Positions 20,538 through 31,400 of a stretch of DNA of 64,000 bases are shown in pieces; the first letter of the stretch is position 1, and each line of letters opens with the position of its first letter. Source of the stretch: Pleurostoma richardsiae (Eukaryota; Ascomycota; Sordariomycetes; Calosphaeriales; Pleurostomataceae). Made by a program: the position numbers and the translations under genes. The DNA lies in assembly GCA_030052745.1 (NCBI GenBank), contig JANBVO010000003.1:930001-994000 (forward strand), written 5' to 3'. The notes under the pieces are model-generated. The model had not been told where the DNA came from, did no database searches, and saw only the letters and a list, made by a program, of their open reading frames with translations.

Positions 20538-22436
20538 TCAGTGCCTGAGCCCCAGCATCCGCGTGAACACCTCGCTCCTCTGCCGCCGCACCCTCGGCGC
20601 CGGCCGCGGCGCCGGCTGGCAGTCCTCGGGCGACAGCATCATGAGCGCCTCGCGCAGCTCCATCTGCTCGCTCCCGCCCCGGCCCCCCGGCCCGTACTGC
20701 TGCTGCTCCCAGCTCGTGCCCCGGCTGCTGTTGCACGTGGTCGTCGGCGTGATGGTCGCGCCGTCCGAGCTGCTCCTGCTGCTGGCGGCGCTGCTGCTGC
20801 CGAAGCTGCTCGTGAAGGACGTGTTGGCCGTGCTGGCGCTGCTGGTGCTGTCGTTGCGGACGTAGTTCCTCCGCTTGCCGCCGCCGCTGCTGTTGGTGTT
20901 GGTGCTACTGCTGTGGCTGGTGTTGTTGCTGGAGCTGCTGTTCTTTTGCTTGTGCGGTAGTCCCAGGGTGCGCGCGATGCGCCAGAGCGTGAGGCCCTCC
21001 TCCTCATCCTCGTCGTCGTCGCTGTCGTCAAAGTAGGAGACCGGTATCTCCTCACCCTGCTGAAGAGGCTGATGCGGTAGCGAAGGGGGGCTGGAGAGGT
21101 AAGGCAGAGCGGGTGTCATCAGCGGCGGCGGGGCCGGCCCGCCGTGCACGAGAGAGCGCGGCGACGGTGGCGATGGTGGTGTCGGCAGGTCCATGGGCAA
21201 AGGCGGGATGAAGACGCGGGGCGAGGGCGTAGACGGGGGAATCCCGGATGGGATGCCGGTGGGGGAGAAGGGGGAGGCGGGCGGCGAGTAGGGGACCGCC
21301 TGCTGGAGGTGATGATAGCTCTTGGGAGGAGGCGGAGGGGGAGCGGCCCTGGGCGCCGTGTAGACGGAGACGCGCTCGAAGGGGTTGGTCAGCACGGGCG
21401 GGCTGGTGATGGGTGTGTTAGGCCGGCTGTTGTTCCTGCTGTTGGTGTTGGTATTGCTGCCGCTGCCGGGCTGCTCTGGCCGTCCCTGACGCAGTGCATG
21501 GGCGGTCACGTCGGACGACGAGCGGGCGCGCATAGGCATCGCCGGCCGGAAGATGGGTAATGAAGGCCGACGCGGAGCCGCAGCCGCCTGAGATGGGTGC
21601 ATCGCAGGGTGACTGTGGTTCATAGGTGACGGTACAGGGGGCTGGAAGGCTGGCGAGATGGGACTCGACTTGGCGGTGCTGGTGGACTTTGATGGTGTTC
21701 GCTCTAGCACAACTGAGCTCTTCTTGTCCGACCGAACGGAGGTGCCGACTGCGGTCCTAGGCGCCTCGCTGATGGCTGCCAGGGGCGCTTTGATGGGTTG
21801 CACGAGCAGCGGCGTGGGCGGGAGGGGCTTGGCCAGAGATGCGGAGCGAGGTGGCACGACAGCGACCTGCCGCGGGGGGCTGGGCGGCGGGAATAGAGAG
21901 TAGCTTCCTCTGGCGGGCGGTTTCGAGTGCATGGCGACGGGTTTTCGCTTGATTGGTGATAGTGTCCTGGACTGCTGTAGCAGGGTCTCTTCGGACCCTG
22001 TGCTGTTGTGCCGGCTGTTGGCGGCTGTGACGTCTCTGCTGCTGGGTGACTCCTTCTCATCGTCTTCTGGTACAGCGCCCTTCCGGGGCGGCGTCTCCCG
22101 CAGAGGGATCATGGCAGGGTAGAGGTTCCTACTGCTCGACGTCGGCGTCACTCCTCTCGACTGGCCCGGCTGCCAAAAGGAATCCCACAGGCCAGAGGCG
22201 GTGACGTGATACTGCTGGTCCTCCTCACTTGAGTGGGTAGAGCTGCGATCGTCGACGAGGGACGGGACGGACATGACGGATGAGGAGCGGGAATCGCTGT
22301 GGTCGTGTCGAGATCTCGATGGCTCCTGGTGATGATGATGATAATGCTCGGAGCCGGGCCGAGGACAGGAGAAGCTCGAGTCCGGGAAGTATTTAGATAC
22401 GAGCTTGAGATCGACGAGCCCCTTGTGCTGTTCCAT
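20538..22436 (-). CDS. Disordered Ser/Pro-rich fungal protein, 632 aa
   Basis: One uninterrupted exon. No catalytic domain is recognised. The N-terminus MEQHKGLVDLKLVSKYFPD is ordered-looking and is followed by a His run (HYHHHHQ). There are then long Ser/Pro/Thr tracts with many short SP and proline-rich motifs, including two poly-Pro runs. An acidic cluster (SYFDDSDDDEDEEEG) precedes a short amphipathic block LTLWRIARTLGLPHKQK. The C-terminal RVRRQRSEVFTRMLGLRH also looks conserved. Such composition suits a phosphoregulated scaffold or regulatory protein. The two short ordered blocks are the most likely interaction sites (inference). The coding DNA is repeat-rich (CAG/CTG-type), so length may vary between strains. 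Confidence 0.7.
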   Translation of the reverse strand: MEQHKGLVDLKLVSKYFPDSSFSCPRPGSEHYHHHHQEPSRSRHDHSDSRSSSVMSVPSLVDDRSSTHSSEEDQQYHVTASGLWDSFWQPGQSRGVTPTSSSRNLYPAMIPLRETPPRKGAVPEDDEKESPSSRDVTAANSRHNSTGSEETLLQQSRTLSPIKRKPVAMHSKPPARGSYSLFPPPSPPRQVAVVPPRSASLAKPLPPTPLLVQPIKAPLAAISEAPRTAVGTSVRSDKKSSVVLERTPSKSTSTAKSSPISPAFQPPVPSPMNHSHPAMHPSQAAAAPRRPSLPIFRPAMPMRARSSSDVTAHALRQGRPEQPGSGSNTNTNSRNNSRPNTPITSPPVLTNPFERVSVYTAPRAAPPPPPPKSYHHLQQAVPYSPPASPFSPTGIPSGIPPSTPSPRVFIPPLPMDLPTPPSPPSPRSLVHGGPAPPPLMTPALPYLSSPPSLPHQPLQQGEEIPVSYFDDSDDDEDEEEGLTLWRIARTLGLPHKQKNSSSSNNTSHSSSTNTNSSGGGKRRNYVRNDSTSSASTANTSFTSSFGSSSAASSRSSSDGATITPTTTCNSSRGTSWEQQQYGPGGRGGSEQMELREALMMLSPEDCQPAPRPAPRVRRQRSEVFTRMLGLRH

Positions 22437-24960
22437 GTCGCAGTGGAAATCAAAAGGGTGGGAATCGTTTCGAAACGATTGAGAAGCACGCCTCAGGGGG
22501 TTGGTGGGTGCAGGTCCAAGGCCGCCTCGCTGCTCTGCAGGCCTTCCTTTTTTTCCTTGCCTCTTATCTTACTGTACCTCCGGCGGAATTGTACCGGGTC
22601 GGACCACGAGTGGGAAAGAAAGAAAGAAAGAAAAAGGGAAAAAAAGTGATAGATACCATGCAGATCGATCGCAGCTGAAGCGATCTCGCGGCGCGGTGGT
22701 GGAGGCGCATATATGCATGTCCGCCACCCCCCCTTGAGCGTGCTTCCCCGGCACTTGCCATTATAGTGGGGGCCGGGGCGAGGAACAGCAGAGCAGAGCA
22801 GAGCAGAGCAGAGATCATCAACAAGGCAAAACATCAACAAGAGGGATATCGATAAGGGAGGAATGCCAGGTGAGGGGTACGGGCGAGAACCAGCCCAAGC
22901 GTGTGTGTGTGTGTGCCTCTGTGCTATGGCGCCTTTGCGCTTACAGCTGGGGAGGCTCGCAAGGGAGGGAGGCATGTACCACCCCATCGGTGCGTGCGTG
23001 TGCGTGACAGCGTGTGGGTGCGGGTGTGTGTGGTGTGTGGTGTGTGTGTGTCCCAAATTCCAAGCGAGGGAGACACGAGCGAGTAAGCAGGGAGAGACCG
23101 GGAGAGGCTCTGCCAGGGAAAAACTGACTGATCTGCCCTCCCGGGTCGCGCGCGCACGCACTGGCCTGACTGACACCCGCGCCGCGCAGCAATGTGCCTG
23201 CAGCGATCGACAGCTGGGGAGGCTTTTCGGGTCTCCTCCTCCTGAGCTGCTCCTGCTGCTCGTTCCGCGCACACGCAAGGTTGGTGCACGCGGTGGAGCT
23301 GGGCAGAGAGGGCAGAGAGACGGCAGAGGAATGACGAGTGAGCAGAGACGAACAGGAAAAACAGCCAACTCACTTGCTGTGGGCGCTTTCTGCAGGCTGT
23401 GAGTGGCCCGGAGCCCGCGGTGGTTGGCGGGAAAGAAGACAATGCACAGCAAAAGCAAGGAGACCCTGAACCAGAGTCTGAGGGGAGGAGGAGAGACTCC
23501 GAGAGAGACGAGGGAAGCACCCACACACTGTGGTGACACTGGTGAGATGCAGAAGAGAAGTGGCTGCATTAGGAGCACGATGGACCGCGGCGCCGGCCGG
23601 AGGGATACAGCAACAGCACGCAGCACTACTGCCGCGGAAGCAGTAGCCACAAGTAGCCTTGCCGCACTAGGGCTGGCGACGTGATTGAGGCGACCCAGAC
23701 AAATCCAGGCAGTCCAGGCAAAGCCAGGCAAGGCAAGGCTGGTCTCTGGTCCGGAGTACACAGTAGAGTAGCAGAGTAGGCATAGCTCTCTCTCTGGCTT
23801 GTGATGGCGGATGTGAGCTGTCACTCTGCGCCGCTCGCTTTCGCGATCCTCCGGTTCCTCTTCCTCGGGACCCTCTGCGGCCTCTCTGGCGGCCTGGCCA
23901 CCCCTGCTTAGGAATTCCCCGGTGCCTTGCTTGCCATGCCTTTTAGTAACAGCAACTTGGTCGCGGGCCCAGATCTGTCTGGTGTCTGGCTGTGCTGTGC
24001 CTGGATGCACGCGGAGCAGAGTTTTTCAGCTTCTTGCGCACCGTAGTCAGTGCTCTGCATTTGCGTGTTTTCCAATACGAGGATACCCCCATAACAAATC
24101 TCTGAAATCCCCATAAGAAAACCCCATAAGACAGCAGGAAAAGGGGGGGCGTTCGGGGAAGCAAAGTCCGGGTGACAAGCGTGCAGCTCAGCAGTTCACC
24201 AGCACAGCCCTCCTGCGACCCGTGCCGCCGGCGCCACGGCGCCCTCCCGTGCCGTCTGGAGGTGGTTGAGATGCGGTTGAGATTGGGAGGAGGGGAAGAG
24301 AGACCGTTCGACCGTTGTAACTTGTGGCTCAATGCCTGTGACTGGTTCTGGCTGGCTTTCTGTGGTGCTGTGGTGGGCGAGCATAGACGGGGTCTGAGAG
24401 CAGAGTCGGAGAGCGAACCAGATCTATGACGCGCTGGCAGAGCCGAGAGGCACCGAAGGCGGCCGAGACATGATCCAGCCGCCCATATGAGCTGTCCCTT
24501 TCTCTCTCTTCTCTCTGTCTCTCTCTGTCGGTCTCGCTGTCTGCCACTGCCAGCCTGCAGCATGCAGCCCGTATACAATACGACAGACAGTTTACGACTC
24601 TGCGCACATACCGCGCCGGAGGGCCGGAACACTCCCATCTCGTCTTCCCAGTTCCCCTCCAACCCTCCAACCCCTCCGTCTCTCCACCACCACCACCACC
24701 CCCCTGCCGCTTCTCCCCAGCCGAATCAAAGACCGGCGGTTTCACGCCGTCTGCCGCCTCCTGCGGACCCGATGCCGATCCCTAGCCTGGCATCGATCCC
24801 GATTGGCGGCGCCGATCTCCCGCCTTTCAAACCGTCTCTCCGGACTCTCCAATCGACGAGGCAGAAAAGGTCCGAGAGGAGACGAGGCCTGACAGACAGG
24901 AGACGTTAATAAGGAGCCACCCTGTCCCCGCCATGCCCGCCATGCCCTGCCACTCTGCTT
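22437..24960. other. Long simple-repeat-rich upstream region
   Basis: About 2.5 kb upstream of the disordered-protein gene, strongly strand-biased (purine-rich on plus, CT-rich on minus) and full of short tandem repeats. The 505-aa minus frame at 22493-24010 is low-complexity and probably non-coding leader or promoter. A (CAC)n run lies at about 24685-24700. Confidence 0.55.
22614..23052. repeat. Cluster of four microsatellites
   Basis: Within about 440 bp there are (GAAA)n at about 22614-22636, (GAGCA)n at about 22786-22813, (GT)n at about 22901-22914, and an interrupted (GT)n/GTGTGG tract at about 23022-23052. All lie in the 5' region of the gene at 20538-22436. Confidence 0.8.
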
Positions 24961-26098
24961 AAAAGTCCACCCCCCTCCATCTCTCTCTCCCGAACCTGAT
25001 ACCGTTCAAAAGGGCCCACGTAGTGTAAAAGCCATGTCTCTGCCTCTGTCTCTTTCCAGTCTGCTGCAGGACTCCCAAGCCCCCGGTCCCCAGATCCCCC
25101 TCCCTTTTGGTATTTTATGACGGCTTCACCATTCCCACACAGGCTCCGTGATGTCATGAGGGTGGCGCGTATCTCTCACCGAACGAATCTCAAGAGGACT
25201 TAGGAGGCCGTCCTACCGAGGCGCGCATGAGTACAAGGCGTATACGAGAGAGTGATGCTGGAAACTTGGAAGCTGTATCTCCCTCCTATCGCTCGCTGTT
25301 CGAGCATGCACATCTCGGTTTATGCCAAGCTGAGCTTCCCTTATCCGAGTTATCGCGACAGCTGGCCGTAGGTGTTTGCTGCCAGCTGCGTGTGGCGGCT
25401 GCCGGTTGTCAGCCTGGAATTCCGACTCAACTATTAAATCAATTGGTATTCGACAGAACACATGCCGACCTGACTTCCCCTCTTCGTTCATGATTTATGG
25501 ACGGGCCGGGAATGGAGGGCATCCGATGTTCCCGCGCGGGCCGCATTGCACAGGAGTATCGCGCCCGTCGACGGCACTCACGGTTCGGGTGGCGCTCTAC
25601 GTCCGGGGTCAAACCAGTACAGCTCACCGGTCAGAGCCTCACCTGTTCCAGCCAGACTCTGCCCAAGAGGAAAGTCCTATGAGCCAATTGAGATACATCT
25701 GACGGCGCACATTAGATTGAGTCCGTGGCTCCCTGATGCGAAGATGCACAGGTGAATACGTAATCCACCAACCACCTTCTTCGGAATTGAGGGATAGGAA
25801 GCTCTCGTCAGCCAACAACCCCTGACATCCGCAGTCTTTCTCCGTTCAGCTGAGATGAGAACCGCAGCTCGCAGCGTCCATGCCTTTCGTCTCGTATAGG
25901 CCCCATCTATGTGGTGACAGAAAATTCTTCACAACAACCAACAGTGCGGAGCAAACACCCCAGCATTCTCACCGGCTGAAATCAGAAGCGGAATCGTAAG
26001 TCGGCAAGCGGAGGCACCACCCGCACATCCCGATCAGGTATTTCCTTAGAAGCTCTGTTGTTTTTCTGTAGAAGGAGCACTGGAATGCTTCTCACGCG
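24961..26098. other. Spacer; nothing recognised
   Basis: No coding-like ORF, repeat or RNA gene seen. The many short ORFs on both strands have neither domains nor biased codon use. Confidence 0.5.
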
Positions 26099-27268
26099 TC
26101 ATGGACGCCTCTGGGCACCGTCATCCCATGCTGTACACACCTTCTGACGCCATCTCCATTCCGACGCGAAAAACTTCACCCAAGAAGATAGCATAAGCCG
26201 GCTAGGCCGGGCCAGAGTCCCCAACAGACGAGAACAAACAAACAGTGCCTGGTCCTTACCCGGCGACCAACTTCCTGCGCGGGCCGGTGATGCCGTCCCC
26301 GAGTTCTCCCTCGCATCCAGAAGCCCGCCAGTGTCTTCGTCTCCTCGCAGCTCAACGACCTGAGCAAATTTGCACCATCCTACCGTAGTACTGGGAAACC
26401 GACCTTTCGGACCGCTTCGAGCCACGGGCTCCCTGTCCTGCCAGCCCTGCGTCCCTCCGTCTCCGCAACTGTGCGTCTCCCCCGCCCCACTCCGCTCCTT
26501 CTGCTACTCCTGCCCGATGCCGATCTCACCCGTCGAACTCCTCGAGGCGCGAGGGGGTTCCCGGGGAAGCAGCGGGCGGCGGCGCCGGGGACGCCAGTGG
26601 CCATGGCGCAGGAGAGGTCTCGGCCGCCCTCACTGACGGCGAGGTTGGTCTCGAACGCTGCCCTGCAGGTAGCATCGCTCGTGCATCCGAGTCAGCAGGA
26701 CGCATCCCGGTCGAGCATCTCCGGGCCCCCTAGAGCCTGTCGCCCAGCGACCGGACATGCGCACCTAGCTCGCGAGTAGCGACGCCGTATCGTTGCAGCG
26801 CATACAACACCGCAGGCAGGGAGAGGATGCGGATAACTTCCGAAGGACCCGTTTTCTGGTTTCTTAGCTTCTGGGCCTTCGGAAGAGAACAGAACAGCAG
26901 AATCGATCGATCTTCATTGTCTCACACACCACACCCTCCCGCATTCCCAACCCCCTTGCGTCCGCAAGTGACGCACTGTGCATTTCTCGAGATCTCACCT
27001 GATTCTGGGCCCAAACACAGGCAAGCTCCGCGGCCCTTGCCTTCCTCCTAAGCTGCAGAATCGCCTTCCAGGACTTACCAGCACCAGCAAGGCGCCGTCG
27101 CGACGGCGGCCGCCCGCTTCCGTGATGCCCGGTCCCGCCGCGGTGGGGCCCGTCCCATCGGCCCCACCTGTGCCGGAGGTCCGGGAGTCCGACCGCCGGC
27201 TGAGCCCACAGGACGCGCATGATAGGTAACGACGCCGAAGGATCTAGAACAGCCGTGCGAGATACCAA
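26099..27268 (-). CDS. Weak multi-exon candidate gene, unrecognised
   Basis: Three or four minus-strand stretches look coding and are bounded by good splice signals. The first is about 27268-27075, ending at a gtaagt donor. The second, about 26690-26550, contains AFETNLAVSEGGRDLSC and MATGVPGAAARCFPGN, has nearly all codons ending in C or G, and ends at a gtgaga donor. The third is about 26385-26265, with FAQVVELRGDEDTGGLLDA, followed by an open stretch to 26099. The frames and joins cannot be fixed with confidence. I recognise no domain. It may equally be a decayed gene or a GC-rich non-coding transcript. Confidence 0.28.
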
Positions 27269-28454
27269 ATATAGCAGAGAGACGGTAGGATAGGGTGCCT
27301 AGCTAGCCGCTGGGGGGCCGCCTGAGGCACTTACCGCATCGGCGGCACCTGCACGGAGTAAATGAAGTCAGCCTCATGCATAGGTGCTGCATGAAAAGCC
27401 TAAGCGGAGATTTGCATGTAAATATTGGTCTCATCTACACCGTTAGCTACAGCAGTCAATAATTAGCAAGAGAGACATGGCACGGCGCTTCGTTTCGACG
27501 AGATGCAGGGACGGCGATCTGGACCGGAGCATCGCCACGCACGGAGGTCGTTGGCCGGTGAGGCCAATGTTGACCTGGCCGCGTTGCTACATCCAGAAGG
27601 AGAAGCGAGCGCAAGCAGCGGGCGAGAGTCCGTCGGTATGTCGAGATGTCAGGTCAACGCCGCGGCTCTCCATCGGCTTCGAAGAGAGCGAGTCGTAGAC
27701 GTAAGGCAGGTTTCGCGTAGTTGAAGTTCCAGATGAAGTCCTCAATGCATAATAGACAAAAAGACAAGCCGGATGACGCTTTTCGAACAAAGTATCATCA
27801 TGTCATGAGGCGTGTTGGGTAAGTCTGCACAAAGAAAACAAAACCTTCCCAATACGGACAACTTCGGGGGCACACGTGAGGTCTGATTCGTCCATTCGCC
27901 AAAAAGATGTGATTGGCTTCAACAGCTAAACAGTGAGAACTGTAGGAGCCTCAATGCGTGCAATACGACATACCTACGTTCGATAGATCCTACGATACGA
28001 CACTTCTTCTTGCAGCCTGGTTCTCGTGTGAAGCGGTCTTTCTCTTTCCTGCTGGTCTCCCTATAGGAATTAAGTATAATCATAAGCGGCATTTCTTCAT
28101 GAATAGGTACTGATCAGAGAGAGCAACCTGAAACGGTTCTCTTGGTATCACGTAGTATTGACTAGTCCCTGGTATATCAAGGCCCCGGTAAAAGGCAACC
28201 AAAGTATAAGAGACAGGTAGGTAGCCAGAGGCAGGAAAGAAAAGGGGAAGAAAAAAAGACCAAACTGATATCGCAGAAGAACAAAAGTCTCCAGGCCTCG
28301 CGGCCACCAGCTCTATCCAGCCCAGACCAGCTTCTCTTCTTCCTTTCTCTCGACTCTTTCCATTGCCTCCCCTTTTCCATTACCCCGCATCACCTTTCTC
28401 CCCATTACCAAGCAGCCCCCCATAGGCCCCATCACTCTTCATCCATGGACTGGA
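27269..28454. other. Spacer downstream of the PKS
   Basis: Tail region of the PKS gene plus spacer. No gene or recognisable element was seen. Confidence 0.5.
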
Positions 28455-31400
28455 TCATCCCTCATCAGCAAAGCCCCCCTTCACAGCAATGCTCTTCGCC
28501 AGCTCCATGATCGACGCCGAGCCCATGACCTCCATGTCCGTGAGCTTGACCCCCGCCGCGCGGAACACCCAGTTGCGGATGTTGGTCGCGACCAGCGAGT
28601 CGACGCCATAGAAGCCCAGGGCCTTGTCCGCGTCCAGGTCCGCCGCCTGCATGTTGAGGCTCGGCGCCAGGAACGCGGTCAGCCCCGCGCACACGGCGCG
28701 GCCCGCCTCGCCCGAGTCGCCCGCTGCGGCACGCAGGGCAGCCTGCATGTCCGCCGCGCCGCTGCCGCCCGACGTGGCGGAGGAGCCGGCAGCGCCGGAG
28801 CCGAGGGCCACCTGGGGCAGGTCGACCATGTTCAGGTGCGAGAAGAGCCTGGTGCGCGTCCAATACGGGTCCGCCGGGTCGTTCTGGAGCATGAGGCCTC
28901 CGGTGCCGACGCCGGTGACGATCTGCGCGGGGAGGCGCGGCTCGTCGACCGTGGCGCGGCCGGCGATGGCGCGGTCGACGAGGAAGTGGAAGTCCTCCAG
29001 CCGGACGCCGAAGAAGCCGCTCGCCCGCAGGACGTTCATCGTGTCGTCATCCTCGGCCACCATGCCGGCGCCGAGGACGGGACCCAGGTCGAGCGAGACG
29101 CTGCGCATGCCGCGCTGGGTGCGGTACTGCGAGAGCGCGTCCTGGAAGCCGTTGCCGGCGGCGTAGTTCGCCTGGCCGCGGTTGCCGATGACGCCCGCGG
29201 CGCTGGAGAGGAAGATGAGGAAGTCCATGTTCTCGGGGAGCGCCTTATGGAGATTCCAGGATCCGATCGTCTTTGGCTTGATGGCCGTGTCCCAATCCGA
29301 GTACTTCATGTTCTCGAAGGTGGAGTCCTGTGCTATTGTTAGAACCGGAGAGCTATCAGCAGGCGCGAGAAGAACGCACCTTCAAGACCGCCGCAGCCTG
29401 TATCGCACCCTTGACTGGGGCCATCGTCTCTTCGATCTTGCGAATCGCGTGCTGTAGTTCCCACAAGTCGCATATGTCCACGGGGAAGGCCTTGACATCC
29501 ACGCCATCCGCTTCAATTGACTCAATGAAGTTTCGGCTGTCATGGTCCTTGCCGGCCGAGCGTGAGAGGAATGCCAAATGTTGAGCCCCCTTCTCAATCA
29601 AGAGTTTCGCGACGCTTCGGCCCAGGCCACCGAGACCACCGACGATGATATAGGTCGCCTTGAGGTCGAGCACGGCAGGCTCGGCAAGCTTGACGGCAAC
29701 TTTAACACGCGAATCAGAGCGAAAATCCAGGACATAGTCTCCGAAGTACGGGCCGTTGTCCTTCATGGCCGCGAAGGCATTCGAAATATTGCCCACATCG
29801 TAGCGGTGGACGGGCTCGAAGGGTCCCCAGACCAGGTGCTCGGCCAAGTCCACACCCGGCGCAGACGAAAAGGCATTCGCAAGGACTTTCGGTCGCTTTC
29901 GCATGGTCTCACAAAGATCAAAGACGTGGTAGGTCGCTGATGAGAGTGTCTTGTAGGTACGAGGAAGCGAATGGTGAGCCAGCTGGATGATCTGTCCGCC
30001 TACGCCTTAGTTAGCAAGATGAAAAGACTAGAAGATACCTTAAACTCACAGGCTGCAGCGCACTGGATGCAGTTATCGACATTCTCCGGGGTCGGGTTGA
30101 AGACAATATCTACGCCCTTTTGGAAGGTCAGACGGCGAACGGCAGCCACGAAAGCGTCACCCATAGTATAGAGAATGGCATCATCCTCCAAGTTGTACTT
30201 CGATCGAAGCAGCTGCCGCTGTTTATGATCTGTGACGCCGGCCAGGATAGTTGCCTCCATATTCTTGGCATACCGAACGGCCGCCTGTCCGTAGACACTT
30301 GCCGCAGCGTAAATGAAGACCGTATCGCCAGAACACAACTGACCGAGGCTCTTCAGGGCATAGTAAGCCGTAAGAGTTGCGGTTGGGCTCGGAACGGCCT
30401 CTTTGAGGGGGTTGTAGACGAATCTCTGGTCGACCTTGACGAGCTCCTTGATGGTGCCGCAAGCCACGGCAATGACAGACTGTCTACGAAAGATGCGCGA
30501 CGTGTCGACGTTATGCCCAGCTGCCACAATAATTCCCATCACATCAGTACCCACGAAGTCCCGGTTGCTCTTCCCGAGCACGGTGTCCAAGTCTTCTGGT
30601 AGGAGTCTTGTGGTCTCCACCTGTATCAATACCTCGTCTCCGCCAAGGCACGGTGTCTCCTCGTCGAAATAGATGCTGGAGAAGTCCCCAACATTGCCAA
30701 TGTTCATCTTGACTGGCTCCTTTGCATCCCCTAAAGCCACTTCTTCAAGTTTCTGTGCGCAGTCGGGTCCGTCCTCGATGACACGGTTGAGCTGAGAGAG
30801 AGGCCGCAGACGCGGAATATACAGTCGGCCCTTGCACTCCACATACTCGACTTCCGCGACAGCCGCGGTGTGCGAGGAAATCAACGAGTGCTTGAGTACA
30901 CTGGCTATGAGAGAAACGGAGGCCGTTGGCTCAAACTGATCGTTGGTGTCGAGGTCAAGGCTCGTGATCGTCTTAGATGCGTCTTCGGATCGGACAGTTC
31001 TAGCGAGGGCGTGGAATAGGGCGCCTCGGGGATTCTCAACCTGCATCTGGGAGGCATTCGTGACCCATAACAGTCCACCGGAGTTCGATAAGATATTGTG
31101 GATCATCTGGAAGTCTTTCTCTCCGATGCTGAACAGGAAAGGGTTCTCTTTATCGATGTCGAGGAGCGACACGTACAGCTTCTCCCCGTCTATGTTGGAA
31201 CCCACGGTCGAGATTGTCACCTTTATACCATCTCCAGTCAGCTCTGACGCCAGTCCATGAGCAAGGGTTGATAAGCCGCAATTGTTCTCGTAGCCTTCCG
31301 GCACAAGGATAAAGACGTCCTTCTTGGCATCCTTGATTGTGCTCATTCTCTGCGTGATGAAGCAATACACGTCATCTGCTCCACGGCAAGCAAGACTGGT

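Noticed and set aside
22493-24010. 505-aa minus frame upstream of the disordered protein
   Set aside because: Low-complexity translation of CT/GT repeats with no domain. More likely leader or promoter sequence.
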